Positions 1 through 5,193 of a stretch of DNA of 5,234 nt are shown here, piece by piece. The stretch's first letter is position 1. Every line of letters begins with the position of its first letter. Origin of the DNA: Sulfolobus sp. UBA167. GTDB taxonomy: Archaea; Thermoproteota; Thermoprotei_A; Sulfolobales; Sulfolobaceae. Location: positions 29,136-34,369 of the forward strand of contig DAHF01000076.1 of assembly GCA_002495845.1 (NCBI GenBank), read 5' to 3'. Under the pieces are notes generated by a model that worked only from the letters and a program-made list of their open reading frames with translations, had not been told where the DNA came from and did no database searches. The position numbers were made by a program, and so were the translations under genes.

Positions 1-427
1 TGTCCATCTCTTTCCAGTGGAACATTGAAACCCCTACTACTCCTACTTCGCTCATAGCAAGGATGTGGTCAGGGTCGAGTCCAAGTTGAGTAGGTAGGTC
101 GAAGGCCATGCTAAGCCCGGTTTGACCCGCAGCTAAGAGGCTTCTAAACCTCTTGTTGGTATCATCAGCTGACCCGAAACCCGCGTACTGTCTTATCGTC
201 CATATCCTCCCTCTATACATGTTCGGGTAAATTCCCCTTGTGAAAGGATACTCACCAGGGAGCCCTATTTTGTCCATGTATCCTCCTTTCACATCAAGGG
301 GAGTGTAGAGAGGGCTCACTTCAATCCCAGAAGGAGTCCTGAATATCTTCTTCCTCTCTGCCCTCTTCGCTACCCAAGTTTTGTACACTTTCTCTTGCCA
401 TTCATTTATTTTATTTTCTATGTCCAC
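1..427 (-). CDS. mcmA: Methylmalonyl-CoA mutase, large (catalytic) subunit, N-terminal part
   Basis: This is the catalytic subunit of the B12-dependent mutase that isomerises (R)-methylmalonyl-CoA to succinyl-CoA in the cytoplasm. In Sulfolobales it belongs to the 3-hydroxypropionate/4-hydroxybutyrate cycle. I translated 142 residues. Residues about 60-86 carry the family hallmark (YPFTRGIYPNMYRGR, then the WTIRQYAGFGSA type segment), followed by AAGQTGLSMAFDLPTQLG at about 99-116, which lines the CoA channel of the TIM barrel. The gene runs off the left edge, so the rest of the roughly 550-residue subunit is missing. The separate B12-binding small subunit is not in view. The start is taken as GTG at 427: it is the only reasonable in-frame start before residue 51, an in-frame stop lies at 448-446, and a TATA box sits about 27 bp upstream. 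A related acyl-CoA mutase, such as the isobutyryl type, is possible, but the divergent epimerase gene favours methylmalonyl-CoA. Confidence 0.95.
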   Translation of the reverse strand, partial: MDIENKINEWQEKVYKTWVAKRAERKKIFRTPSGIEVSPLYTPLDVKGGYMDKIGLPGEYPFTRGIYPNMYRGRIWTIRQYAGFGSADDTNKRFRSLLAAGQTGLSMAFDLPTQLGLDPDHILAMSEVGVVGVSMFHWKEMD

Positions 428-450
428 GAGAAATACCCATGTATCTTAGG

Positions 451-458
451 TTTAAATA
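451..458 (-). promoter_or_regulatory. TATA box of the methylmalonyl-CoA mutase gene
   Basis: Read on the minus strand this is TATTTAAA, centred about 27 bp before the GTG at 427. That is the normal archaeal TATA-to-start distance, so the transcript would begin at or within a few bases of the start codon (leaderless). No Shine-Dalgarno sequence is visible in front of the GTG. Confidence 0.6.
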
Positions 459-485
459 GTATATAATCTTTGCGTTTTTAAACAA

Positions 486-494
486 TTTTATAAG
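486..494 (+). promoter_or_regulatory. TATA box of the epimerase gene
   Basis: TTTTATAAG is centred about 26 bp upstream of the ATG at 516, which predicts leaderless transcription from that ATG. This spacing decides the start codon: the in-frame TTG at 501 would lie upstream of the predicted transcript start. The box lies back to back with the mutase TATA box about 30 bp away, so the two promoters share an 88-bp intergenic region. Confidence 0.65.
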
Positions 495-515
495 TCTAAA
501 TTGTTAGCTCATTTT

Positions 516-932
516 ATGGAAACTCAAGACATAGACCACGTAGGAGTGGTCGTGGAAAACTTAGAAGAGGCGATAAAGTTCTATGAAGAGAAATTGGGCA
601 TGAAATGTGTGTATAACGATGTCCTTAAAGACAGGGGGCTGAAGGTGGCTTTCATGAAGGGAAAGGAGGGAGAGACCGCAGTAGAGCTATTGGAGCCCGT
701 GGACCACAATGATATGAACAATACTGTAGCAAAGTTCCTTAAAAACAAGGGGCAGGGAATGCACCACTTAGCAGTGAGGGTCTCAGACATAAGCGCCTCA
801 TTGAAAGACTTGGAGGGAAAAGGGATTGCCTTGATAGACAAGGCTCCTCGACCTGGGGCCATGGGACATACTGTAGCCTTCGTCCACCCGAAGAGCGTAA
901 TGGGGCTACTCTTAGAGCTGGTACAGCACTGA
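516..932 (+). CDS. mce: Methylmalonyl-CoA epimerase
   Basis: This enzyme interconverts (S)- and (R)-methylmalonyl-CoA, linking propionyl-CoA carboxylase to the mutase encoded divergently next door. The 138-residue protein has the usual length of the vicinal-oxygen-chelate family and shows both glyoxalase-like modules. DHVGVVV at residues 7-13 contributes the first metal ligand, His8. VELLEP at 56-61 places Glu57 at the second ligand position, often Gln in bacterial enzymes. GMHHLAVRV begins the second module with His84, and GLLLELVQ near the C-terminus provides Glu134. The segment RPGAMGHTVAFVHP (112-125) is typical of methylmalonyl-CoA epimerases rather than generic glyoxalases. The ATG at 516 was chosen over the TTG at 501 because of the TATA spacing and because the family starts a few residues before the DH motif. 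A T-run terminator follows at 966. Confidence 0.95.
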   Translation: METQDIDHVGVVVENLEEAIKFYEEKLGMKCVYNDVLKDRGLKVAFMKGKEGETAVELLEPVDHNDMNNTVAKFLKNKGQGMHHLAVRVSDISASLKDLEGKGIALIDKAPRPGAMGHTVAFVHPKSVMGLLLELVQH

Positions 933-965
933 TGCGTTAGTAGGAATACGGATACAACTCAAATG

Positions 966-971
966 TTTTTT
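966..971 (+). terminator. T-run terminator after the epimerase gene
   Basis: Six T residues occur 33 bp past the epimerase stop codon, with no convincing hairpin in front. Archaeal RNA polymerase terminates at such oligo-T tracts in the non-template strand, and a new TATA box follows at 995. Confidence 0.5.
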
Positions 972-994
972 CTTGATTACGTCTACTTGAAAAA

Positions 995-1004
995 GCTTAT
1001 AAAA
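995..1004 (+). promoter_or_regulatory. TATA box of the zinc-ribbon membrane protein gene
   Basis: GCTTATAAAA preceded by an A-run resembles a BRE/TATA element. A start about 26 bp downstream of its centre (near 1025) would leave a very short leader before the ATG at 1033. An AGGAG sequence at 1025-1029 is only three bases from the ATG, which is closer than a good Shine-Dalgarno site, so it may be incidental. Confidence 0.55.
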
Positions 1005-1032
1005 CTCTAAATTAAAGGAAAGCTAGGAGATT

Positions 1033-1812
1033 ATGAAGAAGTGTCCTGTGTGTGGCTTCGAAAACAACGACACGGCAGGTTTTTGCTCTAGGTGTGGCTC
1101 TCCTCTGAGTGCTCCACAGCCTCCACCTTCATCACAACCACCGAACCCATATCCACCAAGTTACGGCTCTAACGCTCCTGGTAACAATCCTTTCAAGCGT
1201 CCGATGGGTTTCCTATCTTCGATCATGTCTAAGAAAGTACTAATAGCTATTGTAGCTGTTGTAGCAATAGTCATAGTAATAGTTGTAGTACCAGGCATGC
1301 TTAGACCCAGTGATGAATTAATCACACCATCTCAGGCATCATCAGTCTTAGGAGGTTCATGGACGTGTTTGAAGAACGAGACGTATTCCCTCTCCCTAAG
1401 CAATGGAAAAGTTTCGATAAACTATCTCGACGGAACCTCGGTTTCCAATGCTAATCCTTCGGCTTATGGTTTTACTACTATACTTGGATATTTCCCGCCC
1501 AGCTCCGGAATCACATCAGCTAACGTAGAGACCATGACTGGAGAAGTTGGAGGCCAAGAAGTATCCATTCTTGCCTATGAGGTTAATTTCAATACTTCTT
1601 CAAACGCTAAGGCTCAGTACAATTTGGCATTATCTTCAGCAAGCTCTTATGGCTCCTCATTCAAAGATATATCTAACAATTGCTTTGTAGAATATTCTTA
1701 TGGTGATTCCTATATAATTTCAATCAACGGAAACCAGCTAAAGGCTGTAGCAGTAAACGGACTTTCAAATCTGCCTACAGGCGAGTTGAAACAATTAATA
1801 AACGATTTCTAA
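1033..1812 (+). CDS. Zinc-ribbon, single-pass membrane protein of unknown function
   Basis: I do not recognise a named family for the whole 259-residue protein. Residues 4-21 form a zinc ribbon with CPVC and CSRC pairs (Cys4, Cys7, Cys18, Cys21). Residues about 26-55 are a Pro/Ser/Asn-rich flexible linker. Basic residues (Lys56, Arg57, Lys67, Lys68) lead into a very hydrophobic Ile/Val/Ala helix at about 69-88. By the positive-inside rule this puts the zinc ribbon in the cytoplasm and the C-terminal part outside. Residues 91-259 make a Ser/Asn-rich domain beginning with a TPSQASSVLGGSWTC segment. It contains two N-glycosylation sequons (Asn115, Asn187) and two cysteines (112 and 217) that could form a disulfide. 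This fits an exposed domain of a Sulfolobales surface protein. It has its own TATA box and a T-run at its stop codon, so it is probably monocistronic. A sensor or envelope role is conceivable, but nothing in the sequence fixes the function. Confidence 0.85.
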   Translation: MKKCPVCGFENNDTAGFCSRCGSPLSAPQPPPSSQPPNPYPPSYGSNAPGNNPFKRPMGFLSSIMSKKVLIAIVAVVAIVIVIVVVPGMLRPSDELITPSQASSVLGGSWTCLKNETYSLSLSNGKVSINYLDGTSVSNANPSAYGFTTILGYFPPSSGITSANVETMTGEVGGQEVSILAYEVNFNTSSNAKAQYNLALSSASSYGSSFKDISNNCFVEYSYGDSYIISINGNQLKAVAVNGLSNLPTGELKQLINDF

Positions 1813-1818
1813 TTTTTT
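1813..1818 (+). terminator. T-run terminator directly after the zinc-ribbon gene
   Basis: TTTTTT follows the TAA stop codon immediately and is part of a longer T-rich stretch to about 1828. It fits an archaeal oligo-T terminator. Confidence 0.5.
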
Positions 1819-1829
1819 ATTTCTTTATC

Positions 1830-1885
1830 TTGATTTTGATAAAGGAACTCCACTGCTAATTCTATGTTTTATCTATCAAAATCAA
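1830..1885. repeat. 12-bp perfect inverted repeat, 32-bp spacer
   Basis: TTGATTTTGATA at 1830-1841 is matched by its exact complement TATCAAAATCAA at 1874-1885. The sequence between does not extend the pairing. It lies just downstream of the zinc-ribbon gene, so it could be part of a transcript 3' end structure or a regulator site. An AT-rich background makes chance occurrence less improbable than the length suggests. Confidence 0.7.
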
Positions 1886-1905
1886 ATTTTTCCTTATAAC
1901 TCAAG

Positions 1906-1923
1906 TTAATAATCAATTATTAA
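1906..1923. repeat. 18-bp AT palindrome
   Basis: TTAATAAT and ATTATTAA flank a two-base CA centre, giving two perfect 8-bp half-sites. The form is that of a dimeric regulator operator. It lies over 200 bp before the hsp20 start and contains almost only A and T, so its function is uncertain. Confidence 0.5.
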
Positions 1924-1944
1924 GTGATAAAAATTGGTAGTACA

Positions 1945-2035
1945 GAGTCCTAAACTTGCCATTGAAAACACGTTATACGACAGCGTGATCTCTTGAATCC
2001 TAGAGATGAATTAACCGTTTTTCGAGTCCTAAACT
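1945..2035. repeat. Two exact copies of a 12-mer, with a partial third nearby
   Basis: GAGTCCTAAACT occurs at 1945-1956 and again at 2024-2035. A partial relative, TAAACTCGCC at 2061-2070, matches TAAACTTGCC at 1951-1960 in nine of ten positions. Copy spacing is irregular (79 bp, then 31 bp), which excludes a CRISPR array. The second copy can fold as a four-pair stem (GAGT/ACTC). The source of the repeat is unknown. Confidence 0.65.
1988..2007. repeat. Small hairpin, 6-bp stem
   Basis: ATCTCT at 1988-1993 pairs with AGAGAT at 2002-2007 around an eight-base loop (TGAATCCT). The loop resembles the core of the flanking 12-mer (GAGTCCT), so the element belongs to the same repetitive patch. Confidence 0.4.
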
Positions 2036-2095
2036 CCTTTAAGCCATTTCATTCCTTGTTTAAACTCGCCTTGGATATTAGCATACTCAAGATAG

Positions 2096-2106
2096 AAAAT
2101 TTTAAG
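2096..2106 (+). promoter_or_regulatory. Probable hsp20 TATA box
   Basis: The AAAATTTTAAG stretch is centred about 38 bp before the ATG at 2140. It predicts a transcript start near 2128 and a leader of roughly a dozen bases. That leader holds GTGATC (2131-2136), which is complementary to the crenarchaeal 16S rRNA 3' end and can serve as a ribosome binding site just before the ATG. Confidence 0.45.
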
Positions 2107-2139
2107 TCTTTGCAATTCAACATTATTTCAGTGATCAAC

Positions 2140-2655
2140 ATGCCCGTGAGGAAAAGAAGTATATTTGATATAATGGACGAAATAATGGGTGAAATGGACG
2201 AGGAGTTCAGGAGGCTAGAAAGAGAATTTATGAGGGGGCTCTCAAAGGAGCCTGGCGAGAACGGCCCTTACATTTACGGAGTCAAGATAAGTGTCGGACC
2301 GGATGGAACTCCTAAGATAGAGGAGTTTGGTAACGTTAGGAAGACCCAAGGAAGACCAATAGTCAGCGACCAAATAGAGCCTCTCGTCGACGTGTTGGAG
2401 AAAGGAGATGATATAAAAGTAGTAGCCGAAGTACCAGGAATAAACAAGGATGATATAAAGCTAAAGATAGTGGGCCAGAAACTCGTGCTGTATACCTCAG
2501 ACTCAGCAGCAAAGAAATACTATGCTGAAGTGGATCTTCCAACAGAGGTAGACGAGAACTCCGCCAAAGCTAACTACAAAAACGGAATAGTCGAGATAAC
2601 GCTGAAGAAAAAGAACCCTAAGACTATGGAGGGAAAAGAGATAAAGATTGAGTGA
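2140..2655 (+). CDS. hsp20: Hsp20/alpha-crystallin family small heat-shock protein
   Basis: This is an ATP-independent holdase that binds unfolding proteins in the cytoplasm as a large oligomer. The 171-residue protein starts with a charged amphipathic N-terminal arm (residues 7-34, with IFDIMDEIMGEMDEEFRRLE), followed by a Gly/Pro-containing linker. The alpha-crystallin domain spans about 79-157. It includes VVAEVPGINKDDIKLKIVG and the conserved A-x-x-x-x-G-I-V stretch (ANYKNGIVEITL, Gly149). The C-terminal tail ends in the oligomerisation motif Ile168-Lys-Ile170. The ATG at 2140 is preferred over the TTG at 1993, which would add 49 residues unlike any Hsp20 arm and starts upstream of the likely promoter. 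GTGATC just before the ATG supports this choice. The last ten codons, which include the IxI motif, overlap the 3' end of the opposite-strand ZPR1 gene by 32 bp. Confidence 0.93.
   Translation: MPVRKRSIFDIMDEIMGEMDEEFRRLEREFMRGLSKEPGENGPYIYGVKISVGPDGTPKIEEFGNVRKTQGRPIVSDQIEPLVDVLEKGDDIKVVAEVPGINKDDIKLKIVGQKLVLYTSDSAAKKYYAEVDLPTEVDENSAKANYKNGIVEITLKKKNPKTMEGKEIKIE
2604..2615 (-). terminator. Possible T-run terminator of the ZPR1 gene
   Basis: On the minus strand this reads TTCTTTTTCTTC and begins 9 bp past the ZPR1 stop. It lies in hsp20 coding DNA (Lys-rich codons), so the T-run could be a by-product of the protein sequence. Confidence 0.3.
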
Positions 2656-3094
2656 CCTTTGTTTTCTCGTTCTTGATGAAGCTAAGCCCGGATCCATCTT
2701 CTATAACTAAAGTAAATGCTCTTTTTCCTTCCATGGCTTCCCTTAGGTCATGAGTGTCCATCAAGTTTCCTATTTGGTCCAAAAAGATCTCTAAAAGACC
2801 CCTTACAGTAGTAACTGCGCCGGACCCGTTCAGCGGTTCAGCCTCGAAGCCGAGCTCTGGAATGTATACCTTAGCGAAAGAAGACCTATATACCAAGGAA
2901 GCCATATCTTCCTCGTTCTCTACCACTAACTCCAACCTCTTCGGCTCAGAGCTCTCGTAAGGTTTGACGTCCCTAAACTTATACCCGCATGAAGAGCATT
3001 CCCAGTTAGATAGAACTACCTTCCCTTCCTCCGGAACCTCGTATAGGTAATCCTTTGCGTCTAACGTCTCATTCCTACATATTGGGCATTTCAT
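2624..3094 (-). CDS. ZPR1-type zinc-finger protein
   Basis: This is an archaeal single-module homologue of eukaryotic ZPR1, which binds eEF1A and acts in its folding. The role in archaea is not settled. The 156-residue protein has the ZPR1 four-cysteine finger: CPIC (Cys3, Cys6), then 26 residues, then CSSC (Cys33, Cys36). A beta-rich domain follows with the family segments VYIPELGFEAEP (77-88), GSGAVTTVRGLLE (90-102) and RAFTLVIEDGSGLSFI (125-140). The usual DDPxGNS motif is altered here to EDGSGLS. The ATG at 3094 is chosen. An in-frame TTG at 3124 would add ten residues (MEPILIYRET), and promoter spacing does not exclude it. The gene is divergent from the GTPase gene across 91 bp and converges on hsp20 with a 32-bp overlap covering its last ten codons, beyond the conserved domain. 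Confidence 0.88.
   Translation of the reverse strand: MKCPICRNETLDAKDYLYEVPEEGKVVLSNWECSSCGYKFRDVKPYESSEPKRLELVVENEEDMASLVYRSSFAKVYIPELGFEAEPLNGSGAVTTVRGLLEIFLDQIGNLMDTHDLREAMEGKRAFTLVIEDGSGLSFIKNEKTKVTQSLSLFPP
2658..2667 (+). terminator. Possible T-run terminator of hsp20
   Basis: TTTGTTTTCT starts three bases after the hsp20 stop codon and lies within the 3' coding part of the opposite ZPR1 gene. It matches the T-rich signals of crenarchaeal termination, but coding constraint on the other strand could also produce it. Confidence 0.35.
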
Positions 3095-3140
3095 CGTCTC
3101 TCTATAAATTAAGATAGGTTCCAAGGTAACACCAATTAAG

Positions 3141-3169
3141 GTTTATTTACGACTTTCGTTATTTATAAT
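3141..3169. promoter_or_regulatory. Divergent promoter region, ZPR1 gene and GTPase gene
   Basis: Two TATA-like elements lie in the 91-bp intergenic region. GTTTATTTA at 3141-3149 is placed to give the GTPase gene a leader of about 14 bases containing GTGG. On the other strand the same DNA (TAAATAAAC) would start ZPR1 transcripts near 3119. ATTTATAATT at 3161-3170 is only about 20 bp before the GTPase ATG, slightly too close for a start at that ATG, but reads as TATA in both directions. I cannot assign each box to one gene with certainty. Confidence 0.5.
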
Positions 3170-3185
3170 TTGTGCAAGTGGTTTA

Positions 3186-4754
3186 ATGAAGTATCCGCGT
3201 GAGAACGACATAGGCAAAATAGAATATAAGCTTATTCTTTCTTCCCTCGACGAAGACCGTCTCGAGTCTTTAGCTACCCAAATGAGGTTCAGACTAGAGG
3301 AGGGAAACGGAGAGGCGTTTTACGTACTCGGTGTCAGCAACGAAGGTGACGTCATAGGGATGACCGAGGAGGAGATGAAGACTAGCCTCGAAGTTCTTGA
3401 GAGAGTAGCGGAGCTAATAAACGCCAGGGTAGTCTATAAGAGGATAGTTGAAGTTAGAAAAGGGAGACAAGTTGCTGAAGTAGTAGTACGTCTCTTTAAG
3501 GAACAAGTCCCCATAGAGATAAACGTGGCAGTGATGGGGCACGTGAACGCAGGGAAGAGCACCCTGACAGGCGTCTTGATCTCGGGGAAATACGACGACG
3601 GGAACGGCTCACTTAGAGCTGTGGTAGCTAGGCATCTCCACGAGGTGATCTCTGGGAGGACTTCGTCCATAAGCATGAGGCTACTGGGATTCGACGATAA
3701 CGGTGAGGTAGTAAACAGATACGTCAGGGACCCGCTAGACGAAGCCGACATAACAATGAAGAGCTCCAAGGTTGTGAGGCTTATCGACCTAGGAGGTCAT
3801 GAAAGGTACCTGAGGACTACCCTGAAAGGTCTGCTCGGCTATGACGTGAATTACGTCATGCTCGTAGTAGGTGCAGACGACGGGCTCAGCATAATGGGGA
3901 GGGAACACCTAGCTATAGCGTCAATACTGAAGTTTCCCGTCTTCGTGGTAATTACGAAGGTCGACAAGTACCCAAGGGAGAGGATAGATCAGATAATAAA
4001 CGACGTAAAGTCAGTGCTCAAGATACCTGGAATTAACAGGCTAGCCTTAGAGGTAGAGGACGAAGGAGACCTACTAAACTCTATACTTGCCATGAGGACT
4101 GGCAGAGTAGTGCCGATATTCAAGGTATCCAACGTTACTGGCGAAGGAATTGATCTACTTGTGAAGCTCCTCAACGTATTGCCTCCCTCTGGCAAGAAGA
4201 TGAACGATGAACTGCCTTTGGTCTACATAGACGAAATATACAACGTGACTGGAGTGGGTACGGTAGTTTTGGGCTCCGTAGTGAGGGGGTCTGTGTCATC
4301 CAATGACGACTTCTTCATTGGCCCAGACAAGGTTGGAGAGTTCCATCAGATAAAAGTAAAGAGCATACAGCTAAACAGAATATTTGTAGATAAGGTCAAA
4401 GAAGGATACATAGCAACTTTCGCCATCCAAGGGCTAAACAAGGAATCCCTAAGGAAGGGAATGATCATGTCAAAGAGCAAGAAGACCGCAGTTAGGAGAT
4501 TCAAGGCCAGAATATTTATCTTGCACCACCCTACCACGATAAGGGAAGGTTACGTGGCCACGATGCATTTATACACGATAAGACAAGCAGTGAGGTTCGA
4601 CAAGATTTACAAGAACGTGTTGAGGAGCGGTGACTCGAGCGAGGTTATACTCCGCTTCCTATATAACCCAGAATACATCGAGAAAGGGCAGATATTCGTG
4701 TTCAGGGAAGGTAGGACTAGGGGAATAGGAGTTGTACTTGAACCCTTAGCTTAA
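3186..4754 (+). CDS. GTPBP1-like translational GTPase (EF-Tu/EF1A superfamily)
   Basis: This is a cytoplasmic GTP-binding protein of the archaeal/eukaryotic GTPBP1/2 group (COG5258 type), related to EF1A. Eukaryotic members act on ribosomes and in mRNA surveillance. The archaeal role is not established. Residues 1-105 are the family's N-terminal module (GEAFYVLGV at 42-50, then GMTEEE at 58-63). The G domain follows: G1 GHVNAGKST (118-126), the GRTSSIS switch I region (157-163), G3 DLGGH (201-205, with the His that follows the DxxG motif), G4 TKVD (257-260, Thr replacing the usual Asn as in this family) and G5-like SNVTGEG (315-321). Two beta-barrel domains like EF-Tu domains 2 and 3 fill about 343-430 and 434-521. 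The 522-residue length looks full. The start codon fits the family N-terminus. It overlaps the convergent CoxG-like gene by 9 bp. Confidence 0.93.
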   Translation: MKYPRENDIGKIEYKLILSSLDEDRLESLATQMRFRLEEGNGEAFYVLGVSNEGDVIGMTEEEMKTSLEVLERVAELINARVVYKRIVEVRKGRQVAEVVVRLFKEQVPIEINVAVMGHVNAGKSTLTGVLISGKYDDGNGSLRAVVARHLHEVISGRTSSISMRLLGFDDNGEVVNRYVRDPLDEADITMKSSKVVRLIDLGGHERYLRTTLKGLLGYDVNYVMLVVGADDGLSIMGREHLAIASILKFPVFVVITKVDKYPRERIDQIINDVKSVLKIPGINRLALEVEDEGDLLNSILAMRTGRVVPIFKVSNVTGEGIDLLVKLLNVLPPSGKKMNDELPLVYIDEIYNVTGVGTVVLGSVVRGSVSSNDDFFIGPDKVGEFHQIKVKSIQLNRIFVDKVKEGYIATFAIQGLNKESLRKGMIMSKSKKTAVRRFKARIFILHHPTTIREGYVATMHLYTIRQAVRFDKIYKNVLRSGDSSEVILRFLYNPEYIEKGQIFVFREGRTRGIGVVLEPLA

Positions 4755-5156
4755 CGCTCCAGACTTCTGCAAGCTACAATTAATTATGTCCTTTGCGACT
4801 TTCTCGGCTTGGCTGTCAATGATCTTCTTGAACGATTGGGCGAGCCCTCCCTCTGCTTGGTACTCCACCTTCCACTTCAGCACCTTCTTTTCTACTTCCA
4901 GAGTAGTCTTGACGGTTATCTCCATTCCAGCACCTTGAATCCCTATTACGTTGATAAACCTATTTCCATCAACTTGAAAGTCCTTTATTTCTCCCTTCAG
5001 TTCAAGGGAAATGAAACCGACCTTAGTCTTAGTTAGAAATTTGTCTCCTTCCCTCTCTACTACGCCAGGTATACAGCACATTAGATTTTCCTTTTTTGAT
5101 AAAAATTCTATTAATTTACTATTATTCTCAATTTTCTCTTCTCCCTGAAGTTCCAT
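4746..5156 (-). CDS. CoxG-like SRPBCC family protein
   Basis: The 136-residue protein has the START/Bet v1-like fold of the carbon monoxide dehydrogenase subunit G family. CoxG is thought to recruit molybdenum CO dehydrogenase to the membrane, while many archaeal relatives have no known partner. Family marks are the LSKKENLMCCIPGV segment (19-32, with the conserved CIPG), the beta strands through about 45-100, and the C-terminal helix after EGGLAQSFKKIIDSQAEKVA (102-121). The charged N-terminus is shifted from the usual 'MKLEGE' to MELQGEEKIE. No signal peptide or membrane helix is present. A TATA box about 28 bp upstream predicts a leaderless transcript from the ATG at 5156. No cox catalytic gene is visible here, so the annotation is by fold and motif, and a hydrophobic-ligand-binding role is equally possible. 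It converges with the GTPase gene, overlapping by 9 bp. Confidence 0.85.
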   Translation of the reverse strand: MELQGEEKIENNSKLIEFLSKKENLMCCIPGVVEREGDKFLTKTKVGFISLELKGEIKDFQVDGNRFINVIGIQGAGMEITVKTTLEVEKKVLKWKVEYQAEGGLAQSFKKIIDSQAEKVAKDIINCSLQKSGALS

Positions 5157-5177
5157 AGTGGTGAATTATTAAAAAGG

Positions 5178-5190
5178 TATTATAAAAATT
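5178..5190 (-). promoter_or_regulatory. TATA box of the CoxG-like gene
   Basis: On the minus strand this reads AATTTTTATAATA, centred about 28 bp before the ATG at 5156, giving a leaderless transcript. The box reads as TATA in both directions, so a divergent plus-strand promoter is also conceivable. Confidence 0.6.
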
Positions 5191-5193
5191 CGG

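Larger units (their letters stand above)
1813..2139. other. 327-bp gene-free region with repeats, before hsp20
   Basis: No convincing gene is present. A plus-strand frame is open from a TTG at 1993 into hsp20, but its first 49 codons do not look like protein from this family and lie upstream of the hsp20 promoter. The left part (1813-1935) is strongly AT-rich, with a 12-bp inverted repeat and an 18-bp palindrome. The right part (1940-2070) is less AT-rich, with a repeated 12-mer and a small hairpin. TATA-like strings at about 1893-1899 and 1926-1932 could drive a short untranslated RNA, but no RNA family is recognisable. The composition of the right part suggests either a decayed coding or mobile sequence or an untranslated regulatory RNA. 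Confidence 0.6.

Noticed and set aside
501..515. TTG start for the epimerase
   Set aside because: It lies only about 11 bp from the TATA centre, upstream of the predicted transcript start. ATG 516 fits both leaderless spacing and family length.
581..862. Minus-strand open frame opposite the epimerase
   Set aside because: It is a shadow of a well-identified gene, with no promoter and no recognisable protein.
1980..2015. C/D box small RNA
   Set aside because: GTGATC and AGATGAA loosely resemble C boxes, but no CUGA D box is placed to pair with them.
2018..2035. tRNA T-arm-like string (TTCGAGTCC)
   Set aside because: No acceptor, D or anticodon arms can be folded around it on either strand.
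1945..2070. CRISPR-like repeats
   Set aside because: Only two exact 12-bp copies exist, with irregular spacing and no uniform spacers.
1993..2139. N-terminal extension of Hsp20 from a TTG start
   Set aside because: The 49 added residues look like translated non-coding repeat DNA, the start precedes the likely promoter, and ATG 2140 has a GTGATC ribosome-binding match and the expected family N-terminus.
2503..2960. Open frames opposite the hsp20 and ZPR1 genes (2503-2697 minus, 2754-2960 plus)
   Set aside because: Both are antisense to coding regions with clear families, and their translations have no domain features.
3434..4537. Minus-strand open frames inside the GTPase gene
   Set aside because: They are Ser/Thr/Leu-rich shadows of the GTPase reading frame, without independent start signals.
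4809..5036. Plus-strand open frame opposite the CoxG-like gene
   Set aside because: The CoxG-like frame carries the CIPG motif and a well-placed promoter, whereas this frame has neither motif nor promoter.
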